This document shows positions 1-11,358 of a stretch of 64,000 bases of DNA, piece by piece (within the stretch, counting starts at the first letter, position 1; each line of letters begins with the position of its first letter). Source of the DNA: Maniola hyperantus. Taxonomy: Eukaryota; Arthropoda; Insecta; Lepidoptera; Nymphalidae. The position numbers were made by a program, and so were the translations under genes. The notes under the pieces were generated by a model. The model saw only the letters and a program-made list of their open reading frames with translations, searched no databases and was not told the origin of the DNA. The DNA is taken from NCBI RefSeq assembly GCF_902806685.2, contig NC_048561.1, forward strand, positions 5,545,439 through 5,609,438, read 5' to 3'.

Positions 1-255
1 ATGCCTAGCCGGACCTAAATCTTTTAGCTTAAACTTATCGAGAAGACCTTATTTATGATCAGGAGGTGGATTGCCCAATAAATTCAATCTTGATAAATAC
101 ATAAAATATAATTTATTTTATTAACAGAAAGACATTTCTTTTTCCAACGATAACGACAACTCACAAGTGACAGACTTACAAATATAGAACGCTATTTTAT
201 TCTTTCTTTACTTTAGATGTAATGAGTTTACATACAAGTATATCACGTTCTAATA

Positions 256-387
256 TGAAAACACTGTCGGCCATGTTTGGCCGATAGATTATCTGTGCTC
301 TGACGTCATGCATTTGTAAACAACAGTATAACCACAGGGTTATACTGTTGTTTACAAATGCATGTATAATGGCCGACAGTGTTTTCA
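256..387. repeat. Foldback MITE with nested hairpin
   Basis: A 19-bp perfect terminal inverted repeat (256-274 and 369-387) encloses a second perfect inverted repeat of 27 bp (307-333 and 338-364) with a 4-base loop. No coding capacity. The small ORF over it is only the palindrome read through. Confidence 0.8.
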
Positions 388-716
388 CCTGTCTAAGAAA
401 AATATTTTTTTAAATTAAAGTTTTACGGTTTTTAGGGCGCAAAAAAATATAGTGTTAATTTTTTTGATATAATAGGACAAATATTAACCATTTAAGACCA
501 ACTTAAAAAAATTGTCAAGTAGCCTATTTTAAAGCAATTTTAGACTTGCCTTTACACAAGTTAAAAAAATGTGTTAAAAGTATGCTCCTAAAAAAAGCAT
601 ATTATACAGTCGCAGACTATGTAAACGATAAAAAAGCTTGGATTTGACTCGCTCCAGCAATGCACGGGGCTGCAATGGCTTGTATAGTACGGTATAATAA
701 CATTGTAAATTGAAAA

Positions 717-870
717 ATTAAAAAGGGCAACCGCCGAGTTTCTTGCTGGTTCTTCTCGGTAGAAACGGAATTCCGAAACAGTGGTAAATTAAAACTACCT
801 GACTATTCATAAGTACTTTTAAAAAGTTTACATGAATAAAAAAACATTCTATTCTATTCTATTCTATTCT
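717..870 (+). repeat. 3' tail of a non-LTR element with ATTCT tail repeat
   Basis: The segment ends in a run of ATTCT pentamers. Its last 90 bases recur at 3676-3765, also ending in the same pentamer run. A shared 3' end finishing in a short tandem tail is what 5'-truncated LINE or SINE copies look like. The family is not identified. Confidence 0.5.
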
Positions 871-887
871 ACACAGGATACTAAGAC

Positions 888-1020
888 AGATCTATAGAGC
901 GAATGTAGACTTTGCTCAGACTTAAGATTGAGTTGAAACGAGACAGAGTTATGTGAGATATATAGCTCTGTCTTGTTTTAATGTCTTAAGTCAAGCTAAG
1001 CAAGTGCGCTCTATAGATCT
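888..1020. repeat. Small MITE with 14-bp inverted ends
   Basis: The ends AGATCTATAGAGCG (888-901) and its perfect complement (1007-1020) bound a partly self-complementary 133-bp segment. Further imperfect palindromes follow at about 1030-1140. No gene is visible between 1 and 1641; this stretch is probably intron of the zinc-finger gene to the right. Confidence 0.6.
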
Positions 1021-1160
1021 CACCCTAAGTGACAGAGATCATGCTCTAATAGGGTTGTTAACCATACTCTAAAATAGAGTATTGTACTCTATATCAGGTA
1101 GGCGGACTCTATAATCTAACACTAATAGAGTATGCTAAAATACTCTTTTTTACACAATCA

Positions 1161-1385
1161 GTTATTATTATCAATGCGAAAGTGTGTTTGTTTGTTGGTT
1201 TATTGGTTTGTCCTTCAATCACGTCGCAACGGTGCAACGGATTGACGTCATTTTTTACATGGGTATAGAAAAAGGGAGACCGGGAGAGTGACATAGGCTA
1301 CTTTTTATCCCGGAAAATAAAAGAGTTCCCACAGGATTTTTAAAAACCTAATTCCACGCAGACGAAGTCGCGGGCATCAGCTAGT
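1161..1385 (+). repeat. Helitron-like lepidopteran repeat ending CTAGT
   Basis: Starts near 'atcaatgcgaaagtgtgt' and ends 'gcgggcatcagctagt', the ends of a very common lepidopteran non-autonomous repeat that I would place with Helitron-like (Lep1-type) elements from memory. Related copies lie in intron 5 of the tandem genes. Confidence 0.5.
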
Positions 1386-1641
1386 GTTTAATATACTAGT
1401 GCTAGTCATGTAATATTACGCAAACCCATTGTCATAATTCATAACTTTGTAATTTGTGTATTACACGCGGACAAAAAGTAGCCTAGGTATTGTATGTCCG
1501 TCCGCACACCCGCGCCCGCCCGCACCGGGCTAGCGCGGGGGCTCCCCGATTGCCATCTCGACCTGTCACGTACTATACATACTCGTAGACTGCTAAAATC
1601 AAAACCGTGTTGGCTTTACCGTAGTAGGGTATAAGACTTAC

Positions 1642-4600
1642 CTTGTCGCACATGTTGCAGGGGAAAGCCATGGGCGCCTCGCCGTGGACCTCCTTGAGAT
1701 GCTTCAACTTCTGCGGGTAGGTCATGAGTCGCACGTCGCACTTGGGGCAGTACACGCGCCCTGCGGGTGGACACGGGCCTTAGGGTTATCATTTTCATGA
1801 TTGATACTATTTATGGTAACATCGCAAAAAAAAAAATTAGTTCACAAAATCAAATATAGATGGCGCTGTCCGTTATTAACTTGCCGTGATCTTGTACGAT
1901 AGAACAAAAACATGCCAGGAATAAGCCATGGGCGCTTCGCCGTGGACCTCCTTGAGATGCTTCAAGTTCTGCGGGTAGATCATGAGTCGCATTTGGGTCA
2001 GTACACGCGCCCTATAACTTTTATGACAGTTTTTATGATTGATACTATTTATGGTAACATCACAAAAAAAATAGTTTACAAAATCACATGTAGATGGCGC
2101 TGTCCGTTATTAACTTGCAGTGTTATAAATTCTTGTACGATAGAACAAAAACAAGTGAGGGAAAAGCCACGGGCGCCTCGCCGTGGACCTCCTTAAGACG
2201 CTTCAGTTTCTACTTACGGAACTTTCGTTGACCTCTAGCGTCAGTCAGATGTTTTATTTTCAATATACCGCAAAATTTTACAAAATATAGGTTTTTTTCT
2301 ATATCTTTTCGCTTTTTTTCTTATTATTGTATAAATATCACTTCAAGATCATCAGTACTTATCACCTGTCTTCGTTTTTGCTAGCGTTCTGGTTACACCG
2401 TGTATATCTGTGTTGGAGCCCTAGGGCTCACCTCTCTTCCTGTGGACCCGGTCGACGTGCAGCTCCCTGTTGTACTGCGCGCGGAACACCTTGCCGCACT
2501 CCCGGCACGGGAAGTCCCCCTGGTCGTGGCGCTGCTGGTGCATCAGGAACCTGGCGCGGTCCACGAAGCCCAGGCCGCAGGTCTCACACATGAAGTTGCT
2601 GGAACATGATATCAGACTCACTTTTTATTCCTTAACTAGCTGTTTCCCGCGACTTCGACGTCCGCTGGAGGCAGATCGCACGAGCAGCAGTGAAGAATTC
2701 ATAGCCACGACCACTGTCACGAGTGAACGATTTTTTTTTTTTTTTTTTTTATTCAGGTACAAGTTAGCCCTTGACTGCAATCTCACCTGGTGGTAAGTGA
2801 AGATGCAATCTAAGATGATAGCGGGCTAACCTGGAAGGGGTATGGCAGTTTTTTTATTAAACCCATACCCCTTTGGTTTCTACACGGCATCGTACCGGAA
2901 CGCTAAATCGCTTGGCGGCACGGCTTTGCCGGTAGGGTGGTAACTAGCCACGGCCGAAGCCTCCCACCAGGCTAGACCAGAAATTTAGAAATTATAAAAT
3001 TCCAAACCCCTGCCAGGAATCGAACCCGGGACCTCCCACTATTAAGACCACAGCGCTCACCACTGCGCCAGGGAGGTCGTCATTGGTCGATTGAGAAGAA
3101 GAAGAACCTACCTATAGTGTTCGTTCATGTGCTTGTTGAGCGCGTGGAAGTACGCGAAGGCCGCATCGCACAGCGCGCACTTGTACTCGTGCTTCGACAG
3201 ACGGAACGGAAGAATCATTTCTCTACTGTTGAAGTAGTACTTCTTATTATGCACACTTGTTATATGCTTCTTGAACTCTTCCAAGGAGCTGATCTTCTCT
3301 GGACAGAGCCTGCAATCTATCCGAGTCAAGTCTACCTTCAGCATGTTCTTATGCCCGGTGACTTTGAACTTCTTTGGATGGTGGGTTTCCAGGGTGTGAC
3401 TCCTGAGGAGTTGAGGGTCTGAGAAGCTCTCCCCGCAGTAGAAGCACAGGAGATGGCTGTGGCGGCACTTGAAGGGGCAGACGTAGGAGAACTCGACTAT
3501 GGTGAGTGTGTTTGTCTCTGTTATGTAGGATGGGTCTCTTTCTCGCATGCGCTGTTGCAGTTTCGACATCGGTATCTCTGAAACAGATATCTTTTTCTAT
3601 ATCACCATGCTACTATTAATCTTTAATCTATATATATAAAAGGAAAAGGTGACTGACTGACTGACTGACTGATCTAAAGTGGTAAATTAAAACTACCTGA
3701 CTATTCATAAGCACTTGTAAAAAGTTTACATGAATAAAAAAACATTCTATTCTATTCTATTCTATCAACGCACAGCTCAAACTACTAGATGGATCGGGCT
3801 GAAATTTGGCATGCAGAGCTATTATGACAAAGACATCCGCTAAGAAAGGATTTTTGGAAATTCAACCCCTAAGGGGGTAAATCAGGGATTTGAAATTTGT
3901 GTAGTCCACGCGGAGTCGTGGGAATTAGCTAGTTTATAATATTAGTATGAATTGAAGAGGTTTTCTTTACAATACTTACTTGGCCTTTCAATAGTTCGCT
4001 TCAGGATGCTGCCGCAATCCACCCTGGGTTTCCTGTGAGGCTTCTCCGAAACCAGGACTTGGAGAGGGACATCTTCGTTGGAGGATTCGTATCCTGCTGC
4101 ATCTTCTAAGGGCTTAGTTTCATCTGATTAAAATGAGACAAAATTAAAACAGCCTTGTCTAAAGCTCAATTTATTAGAGTTCCGTATCTCAAAAGGAAAA
4201 CCGGAACCCTTACAGGATCACTTTGTTGTCTGTCTGTCCGTCGTGTCTGTCTGTCAAGAAATCTACAGGGTACTTCCTGTTGACCTAGAATCATGAAATT
4301 TGGCAGGCAGGCTTTGACTTTATGAAAACCGTGAATTTTCCCGCTTGACTTTAGTCGACGCATTTTAAACTGAGTCGTCGAGTTAATCTGTCTGTTTCGC
4401 TCGTACTTACCTACGACCTGTAAGTGCGAGCGAAACAGACAGATAACTCGACGACTCTGTTTAAAATGGGTCGACTATAGGCGCTTTCTAGGCCTATACT
4501 CACAGCTGGCGTGGTCCGCGAGCGCGTCCCGGTCCGGTTCCGGCTCGTCCGGCGGCTCCATTTTCACTTCCACTTCTATTTTAGAATCACTTTCCCCTGC

Positions 4601-6884
4601 TTTTGCATCAGTCTCTGTTAAAAAAAAATTGGCATTCACTGGGGATTGTCGACAGAAGTGAATATTTGAAAGTATAAAATATTCAAATTTTCACTTCTAT
4701 CGACAGTCCCATAAAATACAATTGTGCTGTATTGGCACAACTAAAAGCCACACAATAAACAACAACAACAAGTATAAAATAACAGTTTTTTGAATTAATT
4801 GTATAGTATCAAAAATTAAAATAAACATAATTTGTAAATTAAAATGGGAAAATATTATTTGATGCTATAAAAATCTAATTATTGATCTAAATATATAAAA
4901 GCTGACTGACTGACTGATCTATCGACGCGCAGCTCAAACCACTGGACAGATCGGGTTGAAATTTGGCATGCGGATGGCTATTATGATGTAGGCATCCACT
5001 AAGAAAGGATTTTTGAAAATTCAACCCCTAAATTGGTGAAATAGGGGTCTAAAATTTGTGTAGTCCACACGGACGAAGTCGCGCTAGTCTATTATAAAAT
5101 ATGAGCTTTTTTAAAAAGAAATGATGTATTTTTCGATGATTGAATGATGTGACTGACCATTTGTCCAGCCAAATTCCTAGGTTAGGTTAGAACATAAATA
5201 TACATGTACCCGGCCACAGCCCGGGTACTTAGTTTTTATTGGGCTAAGTAATTGGAGTAAGTAAATTTTTTTTGCGTTGTTCTATCGTCATATTGAAGCT
5301 AAGCTGTGATAGCCTAGTGGTTAGGACGTCCGCCTTCTAATCGGAGGTCGGGGATCGAACACGCACCTCTAACTTTTCGGAGTTATGTGCATTTTAATTA
5401 ATTAAAATTTTAACAATGAAGGAAAACATCGTGAGGTTGAGTTAAACAACTTGCATGTCTGAGAGTTCTCCATAATGTTCTCAAAGGTGTATGAAGTCTA
5501 ACAATCTGCACATGGCCAGGGTGGTAGACTATGGCCAAAACCCTTCTCACTCTGAGAGGAGACCCGTGCTCTGTAGTGAGCCGGCGATGGGTAGATCATG
5601 ATGAAACATCATTAAAATTTAAATTGATTTGATTTATTTTGTCTAAAAGAAAATTTACATTAAAAAAGATGAGCCTTTTGCGATTAAAACCTGCGTCTCC
5701 TTGTCGTCTAAAACATTATTTTAGTTTTCACATCACTGTGACTTTGCAATGATGGTTCGGTGTCAGAGTGAAAAGTAAGCTGTGTTTTAGAAGATTTGTG
5801 TGTCTTGTGGTCGCTGTAAATTACTTGATTTTCCTGCTTCTTTAGTAGTGGGAGGACGGGTGGTGCATATCGCATGCTGCACGTTGTACCATAGAGCTGT
5901 ATATAGATGACGATAGCGAGAGAACCGACCTGGGCTGTCAGCGCACAGCCGAGCCTGCAGGAAGGCGGCCTCGCACTGCAGCACCTGCAGCTTGAAGGCG
6001 AGCGCGTCGCGCAGGCGCTGCACGCACGTGGCGCACACCAGCCTCTCCGACAGCTTGTCGTCTAGGTGAGAGAGCTGAAACAGAATACATCTATACTAAT
6101 AAATAAAATAGAAGTTTCTATCTATAATTTCTAATTAACTACCTCATATTAAGCTCATATGGTTGTTTGAACTATCCCATGTCTGTTTGTATGGGCAGAC
6201 TCTCTTTCTGTCTGAATCGTCATCTGTTTGAATGGGCTCTGTAACGGCTGAACCTATTTTGACGGAATATAATAGCGAGTTTTATTGTAGCACTAACTAT
6301 TAATTTCTTATAGTAACTAACAGTCGATTCAAATTTTTAAATTTTTTCACTCCGTAAGAACCATCCTCGTACTTCAAGGAATATTATAATAAAGAATTAG
6401 TGAAATCGGTTCAGCTGTTCTCGAGATTTGCGATCAGCAACACATTTAGCGATTCATTTTTATATACTTTATTCTTAATATTCATTTTGTGATGTTCAAC
6501 TCGCACGTCACTGTACGCAGCTTTTGACTCACTCATTCTGCTAATAGGTACCTGGCGTGCCAAGCTTACCAGCTCCTAGCATACCATCCACTGGCATGTG
6601 TATCACCGCGCTTGTACCCTACCTAAACTTGCCTATTTCACAAAGTTTTTACTTAACACTTCGCTGAAATAACAATGACTTTATAAATGAACAGTCAGTT
6701 TATTAGCACCAGCCAGGGAGCTACTTACCAAGAGACCATAGCAATCCATTATCATATCGGAATAGATTTCCAGCTGGCCCAGACTCTCGTATTCCACATT
6801 CAAAACACGGCATTTTTTTATCATACCGCAACATCGGCAAAGACCCGGGTCGAAGACAGGACCTTTTCCTTTTTTAACGTTCAT
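1642..6884 (-). CDS. ZAD-C2H2 zinc-finger protein, 5' seven exons (runs off left edge)
   Basis: Probable insect ZAD zinc-finger transcription factor. Exons on the minus strand, each with GT/AG borders and matching phases: 6729-6884, 5930-6074, 4504-4614, 3980-4123, 3112-3577, 2432-2598, 1642-1760, giving 436 codons so far. The ATG at 6882-6884 opens a ZAD whose cysteine pairs are C16/C19 (exon 1) and C66/C69 (exon 2, CATC followed by the usual QRLRDA helix). Exons 3 and 4 encode an acidic linker. Exon 5 has about three C2H2 fingers, exon 6 two, and exon 7 one plus the first half of another, so at least one more exon must lie beyond position 1. It is head to head with pseudogene copy A, about 700 bp away. 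In the ZAD family the domain dimerises and the fingers bind DNA; targets cannot be read from sequence. The gene is not recognised as a named orthologue. Confidence 0.82.
1660..2215. repeat. Tandem repeat of exon 7 and flanking intron (decayed extra exons)
   Basis: Exon 7 of the zinc-finger gene plus about 125 bp of upstream intron is repeated with a period near 245 bp: real exon 1642-1760, second copy about 1911-2014, partial third copy about 2158-2212. On the minus strand the second copy has TGA in place of the TGC coding the first finger cysteine and a further frame loss, and its acceptor is destroyed, so the extra copies are dead exons. Confidence 0.75.
2731..3081 (-). mobile_element. tRNA-derived SINE, minus strand, in an intron
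   Basis: Read on the minus strand it starts 'tggcgcagtggtgagcgc' (A-box like), has a B box 'ggttcgattcc' about 50 bases on, then a body very common in Lepidoptera, and ends in an A20 tail (T20 at 2731-2750). It sits between exons 5 and 6 of the zinc-finger gene. No clear target-site duplication was seen. Confidence 0.8.
3633..3933 (+). repeat. Helitron-like repeat interrupted by a LINE/SINE tail
   Basis: A 'gtgactgactgactgactga ... agctagt' repeat is split by 3676-3765, a second copy of the tail at 780-870 with its ATTCT run. The two halves resume the family consensus on both sides (…ctgatcta / tcaacgcacag…), so the tail inserted into the older repeat. Confidence 0.6.
4160..4345 (+). repeat. 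Dispersed lepidopteran repeat fragment
   Basis: Runs from 'gagttccgtatctcaaaagg' through a (GTCT)n-rich stretch to 'aatcatgaaatttggcaggc'. This pattern is widely dispersed in lepidopteran genomes; the superfamily is not determined here. The 65-codon minus-strand ORF over it is not a gene. Confidence 0.4.
4353..4476. repeat. Foldback element, arms about 57 bp
   Basis: The arm 4353-4409 is repeated almost perfectly inverted at 4420-4476 around a loop of roughly 10 bases. Both ends read AGTCGAC. Intronic, between exons 3 and 4 of the ZAD gene. Confidence 0.75.
4642..4710. repeat. Imperfect hairpin of about 30-bp arms
   Basis: GGGATTGTCGACAGAAGTG (from 4642) pairs with the complement ending GGGACTGTCGATAGAAGTG at 4710, around a short A/T loop. 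It lies just upstream (minus sense) of exon 3. Probably a foldback MITE remnant. Confidence 0.6.
4884..5088 (+). repeat. Helitron-like repeat ending CTAGT
   Basis: Same family as 3633-3933 and as the copies that follow each tandem gene (22609, 29877, 43746, 62083): starts 'gatctaaatatataaaag', contains 'gctgaaatttggcatgc'-like sequence and ends 'gaagtcgcgctagt'. Confidence 0.55.
5302..5606 (+). mobile_element. tRNA-derived SINE, plus strand
   Basis: The head 'gtgatagcctagtggttagg' (A-box like) is followed by 'ggggatcgaac' (B-box like), then a body containing 'gttctccataatgttctcaa' and 'ggagacccgtgctc'. The same body occurs inverted in the three spacers after copies A, B and C. It lies in intron 2 of the ZAD gene. 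Confidence 0.75.
6092..6470 (+). repeat. Degenerate dispersed repeat in intron 1
   Basis: Contains 'gtaagaaccatcctcgtac' and 'gaaatcggttcagctgttct', phrases of an abundant lepidopteran repeat class. No open reading frame. It fills most of the intron between the two ZAD exons. Confidence 0.35.
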
Positions 6885-7365
6885 TTTTAATAATTTATCA
6901 GACTAATATTATTATGATTTATTTTTTATAGGTACATAACACAGACCAATAACATATAACAAGCATATAACATAAGAACACAACTGCAGTCAGCAACACA
7001 GACCAGTAAGTAATGTCAGCTAATGTCAGCAGCAACAAAGAGTATTATAATATACAGGTCAGCAACCTCAGCAACCAGCACCGCAACCAGCACGGCGGGA
7101 CGAAAAAAACTCTGTGGATAAAAGTAAACACCACAGATCACTATATAATCTAAACACCAAAGAGTATATAATCAAATCACTTTAGTAAACAAGACACCAC
7201 GGATCTATGCACAGCTCGGAACCATAGATAAATTGATGATTTAATATTTTAAACCATATAGGTACCTACCTATAAACGTAGGTAGTGATTATTGAACTCT
7301 TTGAGGTGTCTTTGAAGCTTTGAGTCTTTGTCTCTTTGAATATAATTTTTTGTTTGCTCATAACA

Positions 7366-7419
7366 TGCTCATAAACTTTTATTTCTGGTCGGTGCTCATA
7401 AACTTATATTTCTGGTCGG
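7366..7419. repeat. 27-bp tandem duplication in the intergenic region
   Basis: Two consecutive units beginning TGCTCATAAACTT and ending GGTCGG (7366-7392 and 7393-7419) differ at one position. The rest of 6885-7581, between the two head-to-head genes, shows only A/T-rich sequence and CAGCAA-rich short repeats; no further feature is supported. Confidence 0.6.
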
Positions 7420-8940
7420 TGCTCTTAAATTTTATTGTGCTGTGCTTGTGTATATATAATGTACTCCTTTTTGATGTACTCTGCTCTGTGGCTTGTGCTC
7501 GTGCTGGCAAATGTCTGTAACTAAATACAGTGAATTATTTTCCTGCAATATTACATTTAAGGAAAATTGAAAATCTTAGAAATGCAATGCTGTGTCCCCT
7601 TTTGCAAAACCACTGCGGAAGTCGTCACCGAATCCGAGGATATTACATTTCACGAGTGAGTTCCATTGAAAAGTTTGTTATGTAAGTCCGTATACTATCT
7701 ATAACCTATGGCCGTGCTTTATCGGCAGGGAGGTCTAGGGCCTAAGCCACCTTATTGCCGTGCCTCTCGTCAACCCAGGCTGATCGGAGCACAGGTCACA
7801 ACTGCGCGAGTCTGTATCCAACTCTAGAGCTCCCCTCCAGGCAGAGCTATTTGCCTTTTGTTTAATTATGAGTCGCACGTTACGGAAGCTCCGTGTTAAA
7901 GTACAGCGTGTAATTTGCAGGTTCCCCAGAGAAGTGCATCTTCGTGCTGCTTGGCTCAGAGCCCTCGGCAAACAAGACACTCTCCTGCCAAAGCCTGCTG
8001 TGGTCTGCTCGCAGCATTTTCTAAATGATGATATTTACGACACAGAAAGTGGCTCAAGGCTGATTCGTACTGGTGCTGTCCCCTCACCTGTGCTGGTAAC
8101 TCCTACTTAACATTGTAGCTTTCATTTTAAACTCTGATGCATACTCTTGTTGTTATTTAATAGCCCGTTTCAAAGGCTAACCTTAGTACATACGGTTCAC
8201 AATAACAAGTGGTTATTATGGACGGTGCAAATGATAAGAATAGTTTTTGTAAATAAACTTTTACAAGTATGTACTTTTGAATCATCAAATACCTCTACCA
8301 CTTACGCTATTATATAAATATTTCTACTCACAACACTTTGCACAGGTCTGCATGATATGCCTGGACACTGGCAGCAAGCTGGTTCTGATGAGTAAATACA
8401 AGTTGGAAGAAGCATATGAACATTTAATGGGACATCCTGTAAGTTGTCATTCATTAGTCAGTGTGCAGTCTAAGAGCGGAGTCAACTGCTGGAGCAGTAG
8501 ACCAGTGCACGGCCGCTCTAACATGGAACTGTATATGAATCAGTTGTGTTTGTTGCAGTTGTGTGGTCAAGGAAAGCTCAAACAAACGCTGTGTGTGCAA
8601 TGTGCCCAGAGACTGGTGAACTTTAGCACATTCAGAGACAAGAGCTTTAGAGCGCGCTCCCTGATGATGGAGCTACTTGACAGACATGAAGTGGTGAGTT
8701 ATATGTAACAAAATGTAATGGTGCCACCTGTGTCATTTGAGCATAGTGTAACACGTTACTCAGTCCGCGTGACATGTTCAGCAGACGCCGTAACGGACAC
8801 GCTCGTTGCGAATGTTACGCTACGATGACATTTCAGGTCAGTCGCCACCTTTAGGTGCTTCAATTTGCCTAAAGAAATGAACTCGTTTCAGATAACAATA
8901 CGACATGTCAAATTGATAAGCCGTGTAAAATACCAACTAC

Positions 8941-8989
8941 TCTGTGCCCAGCTGGCACACCTAAAAGCCAATAATTGGGAATTGAATTG
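8941..8989 (+). mobile_element. 49-bp retro-insertion in exon 5 of copy A
   Basis: The insert is flanked by a perfect 14-bp target duplication AAAATACCAACTAC (8927-8940, 8990-9003). Copies B, C and D have a single copy of this 14-mer, giving the empty site. The insert ends 'gggaattgaattg' and shares 'ggcacacctaaaagccaata' with the 40-bp insert at 62520-62559, so both are extreme 5'-truncations of one non-LTR or SINE family. Confidence 0.85.
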
Positions 8990-9570
8990 AAAATACCAAC
9001 TACAGTCTGACATTGTCTCGGCGGTGTCGGAGCCCGACTACTGCGATGTGTACATAGCACACTCCGACGCGGACGTACGGACAGAACTTGACGACGAGCC
9101 AGCCACGGCCGAAACAGAGTTATATCCTTCCAGTCACGTAGTTTGCAAGTCGGAGTCGTCGGGAGACTGCGATCAAGCTTTGGGTAAGACAACTAACTTT
9201 ACACGCGTGTTAGCTCCTATGTTGGGACAGATATCTTAGTTTCGTGCACTCCAAAAGATAAACTTAACATTTATGGGACCTGTCTGTCTGTGGCAGATGT
9301 TTGGTATTCTATCAACACATGTAAAACAGCACTGTGACTGACTGACTGACAATGCACTGCCTGAACCGGTGGACCTGGAGATTAGTTTGGAGGACATCCT
9401 CAGGTATCTTGGGTGTGTACTAAGAAAGGATTTTGATTCATTTCATCAGGATCTTCATCCATCCATGCTTCCATACTATAATGTACATATAACGATGACG
9501 ATTCAAAAATTCTTGTAAAAGTTTAATTAAATAAAAATGTTTTATTTAATTTTTTTTTAAATTGCGAAAT

Positions 9571-10006
9571 AATATTATAAATGCGAAAGTGTGTCTGTCT
9601 GCTAGCTTTTCATGGACCATGTCAAACCGATTTAGATAAATTTGGTACAGAGATAGCTTGCATCCCGGGGAAGAACATAGGTTACTTTTTATCTTGGAAA
9701 ATCGAAAAGTTATATCGAAACTTAAATCCGCACAGACGAAGTTGCGAGCATCATCTAGTGCATCTAGTCATAAATGCAAGGCCTTATGTTTTAGTCCAAA
9801 ATAATCCGTAATTTCGACAAAATATTTCCTAACTAGATGATGCCTGCGCCATCGTGATAAATCCCGCGGGACCTCTGAAGTTTGTAGGATAAACAGTAGC
9901 CTATGTCCGTCTCCAGGATGCAAAGTATCTAGCCAATGGGCCATAAAATCGAAACAAAAACAAACAGACATACAGACACACTTTCGCATTAGTATTATTA
10001 GTATAG
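9571..10006. repeat. Inverted pair of Helitron-like repeats, intron 5 of A
   Basis: A plus-oriented copy (about 9571-9766, 'aaatgcgaaagtgtgtctgt … catctagt') faces a minus-oriented copy (about 9833-10006, 'ctagatgatgcctgcgcc … actttcgcattag'). The pair immediately precedes exon 6. The same pair stands in copies B and C, so it predates the array. Confidence 0.6.
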
Positions 10007-11358
10007 AAGTATAGGTTAAGTATGAGCTGTTGTTTTGTTTCAGTCGCTCCTTCGGTACTCGCGACCAATCACGGAAACGAAGAGCATCCAACTGACACAG
10101 ACGACGAGTTGGATATATTGTCTTTCGAAAATAATACAAACATTTTTGAATATTCAAGGAAATCCCAGGACTCCTTACTAAAGCCGAAGGAATCGTTGGC
10201 AAAAACAAGTGATAATATCAATTTGCAAACAACGAGGCGAAATGATGTTTGTAAAAACAAACCCAATTCCCAGGATATACTCCGTACACAGTTAGGAAAC
10301 TATACTGACCAGATACAGTATATCTGTGACGTTTGCCAAAAGATATTTCAACGGAAAAGTTCCTTAGTTACCCACATTAGGGCGCACACTTCCGCAAACA
10401 CTTTCTCATGTAAGTTAAGAGAGCGCAAAGTCACTCAAAATAGTACGTCATCGAGCCCCAGGAGGACTCACACTGGCGATAAGCCTTTTGTGTGTAAGTT
10501 GTGTAGTTATAAATGTTCACAAAATGGTGATTTAGTGAAGCACATGAGGACTCACACTGGCGAAAAGCCTTTTGTGTGTAAGTTGTGCAGTTATAAATGT
10601 ACAGTAAACAGTAGTTTAGTGAGGCACATGAGGACTCACACTGGCGAAAAGCCTTATGTGTGTAAGTTGTGCAATTATAAATGTACAGTAAACAGTAGTT
10701 TAGTGAAGCACATGAGGACTCACACTGGCGAAAAGCCTTTTGTGTGTAAGTTGTGCAATTATAAATGTACAGAAAACAGTCGTTTAGTGAGCCACATGAG
10801 GACTCACACTGGCGAAAAGCCTTTTGTGTGTAAGTTGTGCAATTATAAATGTACAGTAAACAGTAGTTTAGTGACGCACATGAGGCTTCACACTGGCGAA
10901 AAGCCTTTTGTGTGTAAGTTGTGCAAATATAAATGTTCACAAAATGGTCATTTAGTGAGTCACATGAGGACTCACACTGGCGAAATGCCTTTTGTGTGTA
11001 AGTTGTGCAAATATAAATGTTCACAAAATGGTCATTTAGTGAGTCACATGAGGACTCACACTGGCGAAATGCCTTTTGTGTGTAAGTTGTGCAATTATAA
11101 ATGTACAGTAAACAGTAGTTTAGTGAAGCACATGAGGCTTCACACTGGCGAAAAGCCTTTTGTGTGTAAGTTGTGCAATTATAAATGTACAGTAAACAGT
11201 CGTTTAGTAAACCACATGAGAACTCACACTGGCGAAAAGCCTTTTGTGTGTAAGTTGTGCAATTATAAATGTACAGTAAACAGTAGTTTAGTGAAGCACA
11301 TGAGGCTTCACACTGGCGAAATGCCTTTTGTGTGTAAGTTGTGCAATTATAAATGTAC

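Noticed and set aside
1912..2593. Plus-strand ORFs near the ZAD gene
   Set aside because: They are the reverse of real or decayed zinc-finger exons; the minus strand has cysteine/histidine patterns and splice sites.
2960..3081. tRNA gene on the minus strand
   Set aside because: The A- and B-box-like sequences are the head of a SINE with a long non-tRNA body and an A-tail; no cloverleaf with acceptor stem was seen.
5302..5380. tRNA gene on the plus strand
   Set aside because: Same reason: promoter boxes of a SINE, followed by its body.
10431..11024. Long antisense ORFs over the finger arrays (also 28675-29826, 42291-43694, 60454-60879, 61042-61551), reading TTYTQKAFRQCESS repeats
   Set aside because: The 84-bp unit has no stop in that antisense frame, so any array of it stays open. 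The sense strand has domain structure, splice sites and zinc ligands; the antisense product has none.
10487..11358. CRISPR-like regular repeat
   Set aside because: The 84-bp repeats are contiguous, have no spacers and encode C2H2 fingers in an animal gene.
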